From assembly GCA_963575745.1 (NCBI GenBank), contig CAUYUJ010020182.1, forward strand, positions 234,620 through 298,619: a stretch of DNA of 64,000 nucleotides, written 5' to 3'. Both the position numbers and the translations under genes were made by a program. Shown here piece by piece: positions 53,023 to 63,189 of this stretch (position 1 is the stretch's first letter; each line of letters opens with the position of its first letter). The notes beneath the pieces were generated by a model. It was not told where the DNA came from and ran no database searches. It saw nothing but the letters and a program-made list of their open reading frames with translations. The stretch comes from Prorocentrum cordatum. Its lineage: Eukaryota; Sar; Dinophyceae; Prorocentrales; Prorocentraceae.

Positions 53023-53153
53023 CTTGGCATCGCTCGGACGTGTGCATTTTTCCTTCGGCGAGGACCATCGATGCGCATCCTTGATCATTTGGCGACAAAA
53101 CCACGCACGAAACCGAAAAAAACACAAGGAATGGGCGTCCGAGCGATGGCCAG
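53023..53153. mobile_element. MITE, family A copy 5
   Basis: 131 bp. Ends CTTGGCATCGCTCGGACG and inverse CTGGCCATCGCTCGGACG. Perfect flank AGGA at 53019-53022 and 53154-53157. The interior CTTGATCATTTGGCGACAAA is the empty site for the B insertion in A2. It starts 38 bp after the Q foldback. Confidence 0.9.
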
Positions 53154-53157
53154 AGGA

Positions 53158-53660
53158 GCAGGAAGAGGAGGATGAGGAGGCCCCCAGGCGTCTCTGGAGG
53201 TCCCCACGGGCATCGCGAGGCCTCCGCGGCCCGCGGAGGTCTTCCCGGGTCCAGATTGCCCTACAGAAATGTCGAAAGTATTAGCCACAGGATGTCGAAG
53301 TGCAGTGGAGGCCAGTGCACAAGAAGCCTTCCACAGGGAGCCCAACCTTGTCGCACCAGGGTGTCCATGGATTTTTGGTGTGGGGGCGTCACGCTTTCCA
53401 TAGCAAGACCATCGAAAACGAAGAAAAACCGAGGGCACCCTGGAGGCAAGCAGGGCGTTTCTTGGCATGGGTCTCCAATGTATGATTTGACTACGCGCCG
53501 CAGTGTCCAGCGCACCGTTCGCGGGCACTAGCAATCTGCACTCTGTTTATATTTAATCCCCGATCAATGTTGATGTAACGTTCAGCCACTTGTGTACGAA
53601 TCGAGCACAGCTTCTGGTTGGCGCTTTCGTTAGTTCGTCTCGTCGTTGGCCCAGTCCCTG
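53158..53660. other. No gene recognised
   Basis: Unique sequence with inverted ACCAGGGTGTCC / GGGCACCCTGG words around 53350-53440. Confidence 0.4.
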
Positions 53661-53666
53661 TGTCGA

Positions 53667-54270
53667 CTACTGGCTGTACCGCGGTTCGTTGAGCGCCAGG
53701 GTGACCGTGCGAGATCCGCTGTCCGTGCCATTTTCGTGCAAGTCCTGCTGACTTGGCGGAACCCGGACGCGCGGCCTCTTTATTTGGGAGGGCAAGGATG
53801 TTGTCGGCGTTCCTGCGCTCAGCTCCTTGACGTGGCAGTCATGAGTGCTCGCCCGTCGAATTTGAAGCACTTGTAGATTATCTAGCAAAGTATGTTGCGA
53901 GGTCGGCGTTGCATCCACCAGTTTCCCTATCCTCTTGTTGGCCACGCATTCCTCCTTAATCAAGAAGCCGCCGAGCCTCCAGGTTGCAGCTGCTGCTCTT
54001 CCTCGTCCTCCCGCGTGTCGAGTGCCGAGACGGCGACCGATAAGACTGGCCGTTCCCAATAGGTTTGCCTGAGTGCAAACCGCACGGGCCTTGCTTGCAG
54101 ACGCGCCGGAGCTGGCACTTGCCCCAGTAGAGGGTGGCACGCTTCCTTGTAGAATTCCCCTGGCGAAGGACCCAACCAAATGCCGGTGTGAGAGCCTCAA
54201 GTGTGAATGTGTTCTTCGCTGGCGATCTCTGTTGAAGGGAAAGCTGACCTCGGAGAGCCACTGGGGCCCT
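53667..54270 (-). pseudogene. Possible coding remnant, unknown protein
   Basis: On the minus strand two overlapping frames have protein character. One (53956-54261) includes KCQLRRVCKQGPCGLHSGK, resembling a Cys-rich zinc-ribbon. The other (53667-about 54150) reads WRLGGFLIKEECVANKRIG, then LLDNLQVLQIRRASTHDCH. Joining needs a frameshift. It abuts the family K array, whose DNA contributes the upstream end of the open frame. No family named. Confidence 0.35.
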
Positions 54271-54289
54271 CGGTGTAGCTCACTATGGG

Positions 54290-55850
54290 GCCCCGAATCG
54301 TGTGCCGACATGGGCGCGGTGGCGCCATGCGAACCCCGCCACTGGGGCCTCCGCTGGAGCTCCCCATGTGGCCACCGAAACGTGTGAGAGGTGTGCCGGC
54401 GGAGGTGCGGTGGCGCCATGCGAACCCTGCCGCTTTGGCCTTCGATGGAACTCCTTATGGGGCCGCGAGACGTGAAAGGGGTGTGACGAAATGGGCCCTG
54501 ACATTGTGGCTTTCGGTGGAGCTCCGTATGGGGTCACGAAGCGTGTGAGGGGTGTGCCGACATGGGCGCGGTGGCGCCATGCGAACCCTGCCACTGGGGC
54601 CTTCGGTGGAGCTCCCCATGTGGCCTCGAAACGTGTGAGGCGTGTGCCGAAATGGGCGCGGTTGCGCCATGCGAACCCTGCCATTGTGGCCTTCGGTGGA
54701 GCTCCCCATGGGGCCACGAAACGTGAAAAGGGTGTGCCGAAATGGGCCCTGCCACTGGGGCCTTCGGTGGAGCTCCCTATAAGGCCACGAAACGTGTGAG
54801 GTATGTACCGAAACTGGCGCGGTGGCGCCATGCGAACCCTGCCACTGGAGCCTTCGGTGGAGCTCTGTATGGGGCACGAAACATGTGAGAGGTGTGCCGA
54901 CATGGGCGCGGTGGCGCCATGCGAACCTTGCCACTGGGGCCTTCGGCGGAGCTTCCTATGTGGCCTCGAAACGTGTGAGGGGTGTGCCGACATGGGCGCG
55001 GTGGCGCCATGCGAACCTTGCCATTGTGGCCTTCGGTCGAGCTCGCTATGGGGCCACGAAGCGTGAAAGGGGTGTGCCGAAATGGGCCCTGCCACTGGGG
55101 CCTTCGGTGGAGATCCCTATGAGGCCACGAAGCGTGTGAGGTGTGTACCGAAACTGCCGCGGTGGCGCCATGCGAACCCTGCCACTGGGGCCTTCGGTGG
55201 AGCTCCGTATGGGGCACGAAACATGTGAGAGGTGTGCCGACATGGGCGCGGTGGCGCCATGCGAACCTTGCCACTGGGGCCTTCGGCGGAGCTTCCTATG
55301 TGGCCTCGAAACGTGTGAGGGGTGTGCCGACATGGGCGCGGTGGCGCCATGCGAACCTTGCCACTGGGGCCTTCCGCGGAGCTCCCCATGTGGCCTTGAA
55401 ACGTGTGAGGCGTGTGCCGAAATGGGCGCGGTGGCGCCATGCGAACCTTGCCATTGTGGCCTTCGGTCGAGCTCGCTATGGGGCCACGAAGCGTGAAAGG
55501 GGTGTGCCGAAATGGGCCCTGCCACTGGGGCCTTCGGTGGAGATCCCTATGAGGCCACGAAGCGTGTGAGGTGTGTACCGAAACTGCCGCGGTGGCGCCA
55601 TGCGAACCCTGCCACTGGGGCCTTCGGTGGAGCTCCGTATGGGGCACGAAACATGTGAGAGGTGTGCTGACATGGGCGCGGTGGCGCCATGCGAACCTTG
55701 TCACTGGGGCCTTCGGCAGAGCTTCCTATGTGGCCTCGAAACGTGTGAGGGGTGTGCCGACATGGGCGCGGTGGCGCCATGCGAACCTTGCCACTGGGGC
55801 CTTCGGTGGAGCCCCCCTATGGGACCACGAGGCGCGTGAGGCGTGTGCCG
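54290..55850 (+). repeat. Family K minisatellite, direct array with 430-bp higher-order period
   Basis: Full units of about 90 bp contain GCGCGGTGGCGCCATGCG, GCCACTGGGGCCTTCGGTGG and CGAAACGTGTGAGGGGTGTG. Short 71-bp units lack the GCGCGGTGGCGCC part. GTGTGTACCGAAACTGCCGC marks 55141 and 55571 exactly 430 bp apart. The related mark at 54801 is 340 bp before 55141, so one 90-bp unit was gained or lost. Repeat of the inverted array at 18660-19335. Confidence 0.95.
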
Positions 55851-56012
55851 AGAGCGGCGAAGTGCCAGCGAGGCCGCCTCCGCTCCCTCGGGGTGGGCCC
55901 GCCCCCCCCCCCCCCCCCCGGGCAGGAGGCCCTGCTGAAGCAGACCCCAGAGCACCTCCAGCCGTTCATGCACAGGACTCGCTCGGTGGCAGATCTCCGG
56001 AGGAGGAGGAAG

Positions 56013-56202
56013 ACACGTCGGTCGTTGAGAGTATGTATATGCGGATGCCCAAGCCCCAATCTATTGTAGGCGCCCTCCTACTTCAATGATCGAGTGGCTT
56101 CACCTCACCTTTTCCGTCCTCCTTAGGGGGCGGACGGAACCCAATCTATTTTCAACGCCTTCCTACTTAATTTTTCTACCTACTTCTTCCGACCGATGGG
56201 TA
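56013..56202. mobile_element. MITE, family G copy 2
   Basis: Right end inverse TACCCATCGGTCGGAAGAAG; left end decayed to ACACGTCGGTCGTTGAGAG. CTACTTCAATGATCGAGTGG and AACGCCTTCCTAC match G1. No duplication visible. Confidence 0.75.
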
Positions 56203-56214
56203 CCCATACCGCTA

Positions 56215-56330
56215 CCCTTCGCCCATTTTTCCCCTTCTTGGGCCTCCTGGGAGGCCCTCGCCGCCACCGCTGGATTCGCCTCGACGTCCTGGTCAGAGCA
56301 CGCCCCGGGAGAGGTCCGGGGGGTAGGAGC
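56215..56330 (+). repeat. Family F dispersed repeat
   Basis: CCTGGGAGGCCCTCGCCGCC, GCTGGATTCGCCTCGACG and CCCGGGAGAGGTCC, parallel to 14010-14115 and 57735-57835. Confidence 0.7.
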
Positions 56331-56369
56331 ATGATACCTTTTGGTCATCCCCGGACTCGTTTGGTAGCA

Positions 56370-56600
56370 AATCTCGGCGGCGAGCCCGGGGGCGAAGTGA
56401 GAAGGGGCGGGACTCCTCAGAAGGTTCGGAAGACCTCGAGCCTTCCGAGAAGTTGTCCAAGCCGTCCCCGAAGACACAATGAATTTCTCAGAAGGCGCGA
56501 GGGATTCTGAGAAGTCCCGCTGCCTTCCGAGAAGGCATTATCCTTCTCATTGCCCCCCTCGCTCGCCATCGAAAATTATGGGAGCCTTGCGTACCGTCGC
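56370..56600. repeat. Family E dispersed repeat
   Basis: TCTCGGCGGCGAGCCCGGGG, ACTCCTCAGAAGGTTCGG and CTCGCTCGCCATCGAAAAT. The most complete E copy. Confidence 0.7.
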
Positions 56601-56604
56601 AAGT

Positions 56605-56745
56605 TTGTCTTTAAGGTGCGCTGGCGTCGATTAGCGTCTGGTAACCGAAGAGAGAGCGTCGATCTAGCGTCGACTAGCGTCGATTCGCAAGAGCTAACAA
56701 GATGGTATGGTATGGAAGGTCCCCACGAGTTGCCACAGTAGACTC
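56605..56745. repeat. Family H repeat, copy 2
   Basis: GGCGTCGATTAGCGTCTGG, then GCAAGAGCTAACAAGATGGT, matching 34960-35137. Followed by R2 at 56830-56935. Confidence 0.7.
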
Positions 56746-56829
56746 TCCTCCTTGCACGCCCAAGAGGGGGGCGATGGGTGGGGATATCACTGAGGCTTCG
56801 AAAACATGGGAGCGGCCGGGCTCTTGGCC

Positions 56830-56935
56830 GTTTTCGGCCTCTGGGGGCCCGCGCTGGGCCCCAGGACCGTCACAAGCGGTTCACGACGAGAACGCGGCCC
56901 GGGCGGCCCACGCATCGACAGCATGGGAGCGTCAG
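56830..56935. repeat. Dispersed repeat, family R copy 2
   Basis: TTTTCGGCCTCTGGGGGCCC, CCCCAGGACCGTCAC and CCCACGCATCGACAGCATG parallel 33945-34065. Confidence 0.55.
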
Positions 56936-56939
56936 ATGT

Positions 56940-57370
56940 TTGGGATGGCCGGGGCCAGGAAATGGCCCCAGTTTTCATGGCTCCCTCTGCTTGTGGGCGT
57001 TGCTTAAAGGTGGGGTGATACAAATGGTGGGGCGGCGAGGGCTGCAGAAAAGGAGCCCAGAGCGGGCCTTTGGACCCGAAAAGGGCACCGTTCTTGCCCC
57101 CCATCTGTCGCCTTTGTCTAGGAAGGAGAGAGCCTGCAAAGGAACGTGCGGATTCAATATCGGGGGCCTGTCGCCGATCGATCGGCGATGTATCGCCGAT
57201 TCCATGTCAATGTGTCCCCCCCTGTGCCTATCCCCCCTCCTCACATCCGCGGCCGCACACATAGCCCTCACCCCCGAGCTTCGGGGATGAGGACTAGGGG
57301 CTAGGCACAGCCCCAGGTCGGAGCCGGCTTGGGAGCTGAGGTGGCCCAGCGCCAGCTCCGGCCAGCAGGA
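56940..57370. other. No gene recognised
   Basis: Inverted TCGCCGATCGATCGGCGA words at 57169-57202. Otherwise unique. Confidence 0.4.
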
Positions 57371-57374
57371 ATGG

Positions 57375-57482
57375 GGGGGAGGAGGAGGAGGAGGAGGAGG
57401 AGGAGGAGGAGGAGGAGGAGGAGGAGGAGGAGGAGGTGGAGGAGGACGAGGAGGTGGAGGAGGAGGAGGAGGAGGTGGAGTT
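57375..57482. repeat. (GGA)n tract
   Basis: GGA triplets with GGT interruptions. Confidence 0.95.
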
Positions 57483-57734
57483 GGCCGAGCCATGGCCGCA
57501 GTCCATGGAGATGCGGGGGGCCGAGGCCTGGCGGTGCCATGGCGGACACATAGTGGGCCTGGACGCCGCGAGAGGGCGGTGCTCGGGGAGGCCCGCCCGA
57601 CCGTCGGGCGCCAAAGGCTGGGCGCGGCTCGAGAAGCTCGGCAGTCTCGACCTCCGGGAGGGTCCCGCGAACCGATTTTGAGCGGATCTCAGAGAGGGCA
57701 AAGGCACCCCTACCTCTACCCTTCCCTCGTTTTC

Positions 57735-57835
57735 CCCTTTTTCGGTCTCCTGTGAGGCTCTCGTCGTCACCGCTGGATACGCCTCGAAATTAGTCAGAAC
57801 GCACCCCAGGAGAGGTCTCGGATGTAGCGGTATGG
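57735..57835 (+). repeat. Family F dispersed repeat
   Basis: TTCGGTCTCCTGTGAGGCTC, GCTGGATACGCCTCGAAATT and CCCAGGAGAGGTCTC. Confidence 0.65.
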
Positions 57836-58073
57836 GTACCTTCTGGTCTCCCCAGGATTTGCCCTCTTCCACCTCCTCTTGGCAAAGTTGCCCCAGGCTC
57901 CTCCAGCGCAGGCCCCCCCGTCCGCTTCCCAGGTGCTGAAAGCTCGGGGGGACCCAAATCGTGAAGATATGCTGGCGTCGAAGAGAATCGTTGTCCTGAG
58001 GAGAGCGTTCGAGGATCAGCGCGCGTTGGTGGGCTTGTTTTGCACCGCCACCTCCTCCTCCTCCTCCTGCTCC

Positions 58074-58095
58074 TCCGTAGCTATTTTGGCTCAAG
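58074..58095 (+). other. Dinoflagellate spliced-leader (DinoSL) relic
   Basis: The 22 bases match the DinoSL consensus (a T/A/G, then CCGTAGCCATTTTGGCTCAAG) at all but one position, where CTATTTT replaces CCATTTT. DinoSL is added to mRNA by trans-splicing and is not normally present in front of genes. A genomic copy directly before coding-like DNA is known as the mark of a reverse-transcribed mRNA that re-integrated. Here it heads the LINE 2 region. Confidence 0.9.
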
Positions 58096-58239
58096 ATGCC
58101 GGGCTTCCTTGGGGCTTAAACGGATACCGTTAGCCCGCGGCCAGATCAACGTTTTTTGCGCCTTCGCGGGGGGATTTTGGGCCCCTCCACATCAGGCTCT
58201 CGGCTGTGCTTCGCGCGCCGCCACAGTCGCCACGGGTTC

Positions 58240-59279
58240 ATGGCGCCTGCCCCGTGGGCCTCGGGGAAGCCAGACTGGATGCGCAAGTCCTCTCATCACT
58301 TGGGGCAACAGTTGCTACATGCTTCAATTGCAAAAGTCAGTGACCTTCAAGTGTGTCACGCCGCCCAAGGAGCCGTCCAAGCGGGGTCGCCCGTCGGACA
58401 CGTCCTCCTTCGAGTTGCTACGCAAGTTTGACCAGCTCACCAAAGAAAGCAATGCCTTGCGTCAGAAGGCGGGCGCAGGATCACGGGATACGTCCGAACC
58501 TGGAGACGAGCCTGGTGATGACGAACAGATCCGCGAGGAGCTCAAGAAAATAACATTTCAAGTTGCTCGAGCCGATGACCAGCGGCTGAGCATCGGGGCA
58601 AACCAAGAGGGTCCGCGCGCAGATGGAGTCCCAACGCAAGCTCCTCGATGACAAGAAGCCGTTGCCAGCCAAGCTCAACGCTATGTCACGTCCGGGTGGC
58701 GGCTTCAAGGAAGGCACGGGTCAAGACCACCTTGGTCTTGTCAAAGCTGCAGGAGGTTTTCAAGGAGGTCATCGAGGCGGCGCGGTTGGCCGAGCATACG
58801 CTTGAGATTAAGAAGCCGGGCTACGCCAACCCTGAGGCTGAGCTGCAGCGGCTCGCAACCTCTCCGCCCGAGGTCCCAGCGACGCGCCGGCAGCCTGAAG
58901 CCAACTTGGACTCGTCAGCTTTGGTCGAGCTGCTGGGCGCCATCCACAAGCCGTGGCTCGGCGGCTCCTCGAGGAACTGGCTGCCGCTGCTGCGCCTGGC
59001 GGCCCTCCAGCTCCTGCTACCCCTACTGGCGGCCCTTCTAGCGAGGGAGCTGCCGCCGGCTCGCAGGACGACGCCTGCGACGAGCCGCCCGCGAAGATTG
59101 CGAACCTGGAGCAGTGGGACCCCGAGAAGGACGGCATCGAGAAGGTGCGCGAGTCCTTTTCGGAGTTCGTCTCAGACGACATGTGCGACGATGTGGTCAC
59201 GGCCGAAACGAAGGCCCTGGCGAAGCATGGCGATCGTGCTATCCTGTCTGCTAGGTCGGCTCTTCACTCGCCCCACTGA
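58240..59279 (+). pseudogene. LINE 2, N-terminal (gag-like / coiled-coil) remnant
   Basis: About 145 bases after the SL relic, an ATG opens MAPAPWASGKPDWM, followed by a stretch with spaced W, C and H residues that may be a decayed zinc ribbon. Then come coiled-coil-like pieces in three frames: FELLRKFDQLTKESNALRQK (about 58403), QLRKLL-type residues near 58630, and LSKLQEVFKEVIEAARLAEH with NPEAELQRLA (58735-58860). The last piece, ARRLLEELAAAAAPGGPPAP and ANLEQWDPEKDGIEKVRESF, runs to 59279. At least three frame changes. The order (zinc ribbon, coiled coil, Ala/Pro linker) fits the start of dinoflagellate LINE polyproteins; this is inferred from pattern. Confidence 0.6.
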
Positions 59280-60079
59280 GCCCTTCCCGCTCTGGGCAGT
59301 TCGGTTTTGCAGCGGGGGGTCGCGCTACAATGAGACGCTGCACTCCTTTTCCATGGGCCCAGCAGTTGGCCCGTTTCAGGAATCAGGTCAGCGACGCGGA
59401 CTGGGGAGTAGGTTTCGGGGCTTCTGCCCTTCATCCAGCACGTTCGCTCTCGGACGCCAAGTTCGATTTCTCTCGCGAGGCTTGCGCCGGCTCTTTCGAT
59501 GCGGCATCCAGTTTGCCGCGGGCTTTCTCGCCCAGCGCGCGTTGCAGGAGGGCGCGATCGAGTCCGCGGGCTGCGGCGTCTTTTCTGTCGTGCGCTGCGC
59601 CGCGGGGCGCGATGGGGGCAGCCTGAGATAGCGGAGGCTCGCAGCCCCCCGCGCGCCCCGCGTCGCGCGGCGGCGGCGCGGGGGGCCGCGGGGGGGGTCT
59701 CCCTCCCAGGTTCATCGCTGGAGGGCGCGAGCACCCACGCGCCGTGCGTGCGTCGATTTCGTTATGGCCGGCGCGCTCGGCGAGCGTTGGGGGCCGCGCC
59801 GAGTGCGCCGCTGCCTTCGAGGCCTGCCTTGTCGCAGTCAGTGGCTGCGCGGCCAGTCGCGCGCGAGGGGCCGGCCAGGCCCTGCCGCGCGGAGTTGCGC
59901 CTGTGCGAGTGCGCCGACGGAGCGGAGCTGAACGGCGCCAAGGAGCCGTTGGAGTCGCTCGCCGTGCCCGGCGCCACCACGCCGCCCTGGCCGTTGAGCC
60001 CACCTCCTGCCACCACCTCGGCATCGCCGGCCGCGGCCTCGCCGCGGCGGGCAACGGGCGGCGCGCCGCCCAGCCGGAC
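59280..60079. other. LINE 2 interior, no domain recognised
   Basis: GC-rich. Frame 59499-60178 stays open and reaches the endonuclease start, but residues before about 60050 show no recognisable fold. Confidence 0.4.
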
Positions 60080-61144
60080 AGGGCGGACCGAGGGCGCCAG
60101 CGAGTTCGCGCTGGCCTACAACGGCAACGCGTGGTCGACGGAGCAGTTCTTTCACGAGCACGACAAAGTCTGCCATAATTTTTTCCCTCCAGGTGCGCAG
60201 GCTCATCTTCCGAGGGCAGCTCAAGCAGGCCCTGCGCGGGTAGCAATGCCACCTCCAGCGCGGTCGGCGTTGCCAGCTCGATTGCGTTGGCGGCTAGCGC
60301 CTATGAGCCGAAGCAGGGGCACTGCAAGTCCAGGCTGTTCTTCCAGCGCGTTATGCTCGGCATCATGCAGGTGCCCTTCGCTTCCATTCACGGCGTCTGG
60401 AGCCAGGCAGGTAATGCCGAACTGCTCGCCTCGCTTCTTCAGGCGCTTCTTCCTTCGTGATTTCCCTTCGTTGTCGCTGGCGATTGGAACATCGAGTCGG
60501 AGCGCCTTCGTTGCCACACCTTTCTTGAGAGCAGGGTTCCTCGGCACTTGCGCGGTGGCGCATTCGCGCGCAATGACTCCTGCTGCGATTTCCCCTCCCT
60601 GAGCGACGCCCCCCTTCCTTCCGCGAAGTCGGCGCGCTCTATCCAGGGCGCGCCGGTGGGCCCGCGCCATGGAGTCGCACTTCGGTCGGCAGGGCTTGGA
60701 GTATGCAACTTCGCCCGCAGGCGCGTCGAGCTGGAGGGTTGCCGGATGCTTGTTTCAGGGCGACCTTCCGCGTCGGGGGGCGTCTCGCAGCGGACAAAGT
60801 TTCACACCTGCAGCGGCTGGTCTTTCGACGGCGCCGCCAGGAGATGGTTCGCCCCACCTGAACTTCACATGCGCCTTATTCTCGGTATCCCGAGGCATGA
60901 GAGATCGCGGCGTTGCGGTCGAGAGTTAGGTTGCCGCTTGGAAGAATCGCCGCTCGCCCGCCAGCGGGGCAAGGGCCTCAGAAGGAAAGCCAGCCCTATA
61001 TCGCAGGTGAGGTTGTCTGTCCGCCGGTTGGCCACGGAGTGGCTGCGAGCGGATGGGGAGGAGTCGCCTTTTCGGATCGCGCGGAGAGCGCGCGCGGTGA
61101 GAATGCCCACGGACTGCGGGGATGCGCGGGGCGGCTCGGACTAG
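60080..61144 (+). pseudogene. LINE 2, endonuclease (EEP) domain remnant
   Basis: EFALAYNGNAWSTEQFF at about 60100 resembles the first strand of exonuclease-endonuclease-phosphatase domains (N-x-AW). The next frame carries RVMLGIMQVPFASIHGVWSQ and NAELLASLLQALLP. After a single in-frame TGA (60458-60460) it carries FPFVVAGDWNIESERL, where GDWN (60479-60490) is the EEP signature holding catalytic Asp and Asn. The frame continues open to 61144, but similarity fades after about 60720. In LINEs this enzyme nicks target DNA. The stop and one frameshift make this copy inactive. Confidence 0.7.
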
Positions 61145-61224
61145 GCGGGGGACGGTGGATCCCGACTGAGGTCGGTTTCGGATTTTTAAGAGGGGCTAAG
61201 CAACCTTGCTTCCCGCGCCCAGGT

Positions 61225-61775
61225 CTGCGAGCGCACCCAGGACCAAGCGCTCGCGCGCGCGGCTTCGGAGGTCGCCGCCGCCGCGCAGAGGTGGAGAGAG
61301 CGCTCGGGGCTCGCCTTCGCCAGTCGGGCCAGTTTGGCCCGCCGTGTCTCCGGCGGCCCGAGGGGGGCTCAGTCGGCCGACCCCGACCATGGGATTCCAG
61401 TCGTGGGGCATGACGCTCTGCTCGCGATGATCGGCGACTGGGTTGAGCTCTGTGTAGCGCCAGGGAGGGACAGCGAAATTCACCTCGTCGAGCGGGATGT
61501 TTCGAGTGAGCCTGAGACCCCAGCCGCTGTGGTGAAACTGCGCCCTTCCGCGCTGGGTCAAGCGCCCTCCCGTCTCTCTCCGTCTGGCCATTGCGCCTCT
61601 CCCCCATCGGTGGGGAAGTCGGCCCGAGATGTCAGAGATGCGGCTCGTGTCGATCGTTTTCCTTGCCAAAGTCACGGGGGGGGGGGGGGGGGCGAGGCGC
61701 ATGCCCCCCCCCCCCCCCCCCCCATCTGTCTGCACGAGAGCGCGGCCCCCCCTGCGCCGCGGACAGGTGGCTGAG
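61225..61775 (+). pseudogene. LINE 2 interior frame or exon, unassigned
   Basis: After TTGCTTCCCGCGCCCAG, a plausible splice acceptor, the frame reads CERTQDQALARAASEVAAAA, then VVGHDALLAMIGDWVELCV and VERDVSSEPETPAAVV. It has protein character, but I see no RT motifs. It could be the linker between endonuclease and RT, or unrelated. Confidence 0.35.
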
Positions 61776-62170
61776 TGGGAGAGGGCCCTGCCAGACAGTT
61801 TCTTTCGGGGCGCTGCGTCCGAAACATCCTGCAGAAACCCGCTTTGATCCACAATGCGCTAGCCTGCGCGGCCCTCGGTTCAACTTTGCTAGCGCCCGTG
61901 TCTTCATAGACCGTCCGCAAGTTTTACGAGGCGGCGCCCCGCAGGGAGCTCCTCTGCGCCGCTGGGTGCACATTTGCCTGACATGCTCCTTAAGGCCTTT
62001 TGTTGCCTCTACAGAGGGCCCCGTAGCGCCTCCTACCAGAACCCGACATATGAGGTGATTCGCGCCAACGATACCATCATGGCGGATAATTCGCGCGCGA
62101 CGGGGCTAGCAACGTTGATGGCGATGGCGGTGATACGGCGCGCCAGGCCCAGGTGCGATGTTTTTTGTTT
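61531..62170 (+). repeat. Family P repeat copy 2, interrupted
   Basis: AACTGCGCCCTTCCGCGCTG then AAGCGCCCTCCCGTC at 61540-61577, and GCGCGACGGGGCTAGCAACG ... GGTGCGATGTTTT at 62092-62165. In copy 1 (43396-43530) these blocks are adjacent. The intervening 500 bp holds G and C homopolymers (61677-61722). The region where RT would lie is thus largely replaced. Confidence 0.65.
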
Positions 62171-62179
62171 TTTCTAGCA

Positions 62180-62235
62180 TACATATATATATATATAGAC
62201 ATACATACATACATACATATATATATATACACACC
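62180..62235. repeat. (ATAC)n / (TA)n microsatellite
   Basis: ACATATATATATATATAG, then ACATACATACATAC. Confidence 0.95.
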
Positions 62236-62318
62236 GAATTGCCGACATCAGTTTCCAGTCGGTCGGGGGGCCCGCCGCGGTCACCAGTGGGCCCGCGGGC
62301 CCGTGGGCTGCCGTTATC

Positions 62319-63180
62319 TTGGGACACGGTGGCTACAGCGATCTTCAAGTGTTTCGTGATTCTCAGGACGAGGTCGCAGATCTGCGGCCGACTGGAATCC
62401 CGCTTCCTGGGCGCGGGGCTTATCACCGCGACCTGGGATTGGATGCGCGCGAAGGGAGGCGCAGAAGCATGGGCGCACGGCAAGTACGCATCCGCGACGC
62501 CATGGCCAAACGGGATCGGATCAGGGCGCCCCGCGGGCCCGCCAGAAAGAAATCAGAGTTCATCGCTCGGGCGTGCTATCGAAGGCCCTGTGGGGCTGCT
62601 CCATTGCTGGCGCGCCAAACAATTGGGTTCAAGAGTTTGGGATGTCATTCCTGAGTTCGGGGCCCCGGTTTATGCATGGATCGCTGGTGTGGCGTGCATT
62701 CATCTGCTCAGACAGCGGATGGGAGAACGCACCCCCGGTGACTGCACCATCAGGCGTTGTGCGTACAGACCTTGTGATATTACAGACTTGGGGCGATAAC
62801 GACGGACTGCGTTGTTGCTCTGATGCGTTCGGCCCAGCCGTTCTTGGTGGGATGCTCGCTTCTATTCAGCCAGTTGCATACCCCAGCTGGTCAGGCACGG
62901 TGTCCGACGGCAGGTGGACGGAGATGCGATGTCTCACTTGCGCGGCGCAGGTGCCACGCGCACGGGCCCAGTTGGTTTGGGGGCCGATTCGCCAACCTTT
63001 GCGCTGCAAGGGCCTGCTCGTTGCCCCATGAAGCGCCCTCTGAAGGGCGCCATCTCTGGGGGGCGCGTGTTTGCGCGGCGGGAGCTTTCGCTTGAGCGAC
63101 GCATCTGTGGTTGCGGCGCGGCGCGGCTGCGGCGGCACGTTTCCTAGGGTTTTGTTGCAAGCGACGCTTGCGAGAGCCGG
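62319..63180 (+). pseudogene. LINE 2, post-RT linker remnant
   Basis: The frame from 62319 reads RDLGLDAREGRRRSMGARQV, then RDAMAKRDRIRAP and RKKSEFIARACY. This is the LGxD...GxRR...R...R..R pattern found after the RT of dinoflagellate LINEs. A frameshift near 62575 continues as KALWGCSIAGAPNNWVQEF. Frame 62573-63031 stays open without recognisable motifs. The RT palm itself, with its xADD motif, was not found upstream. Confidence 0.55.
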
Positions 63181-63189
63181 CGGCGGGCA

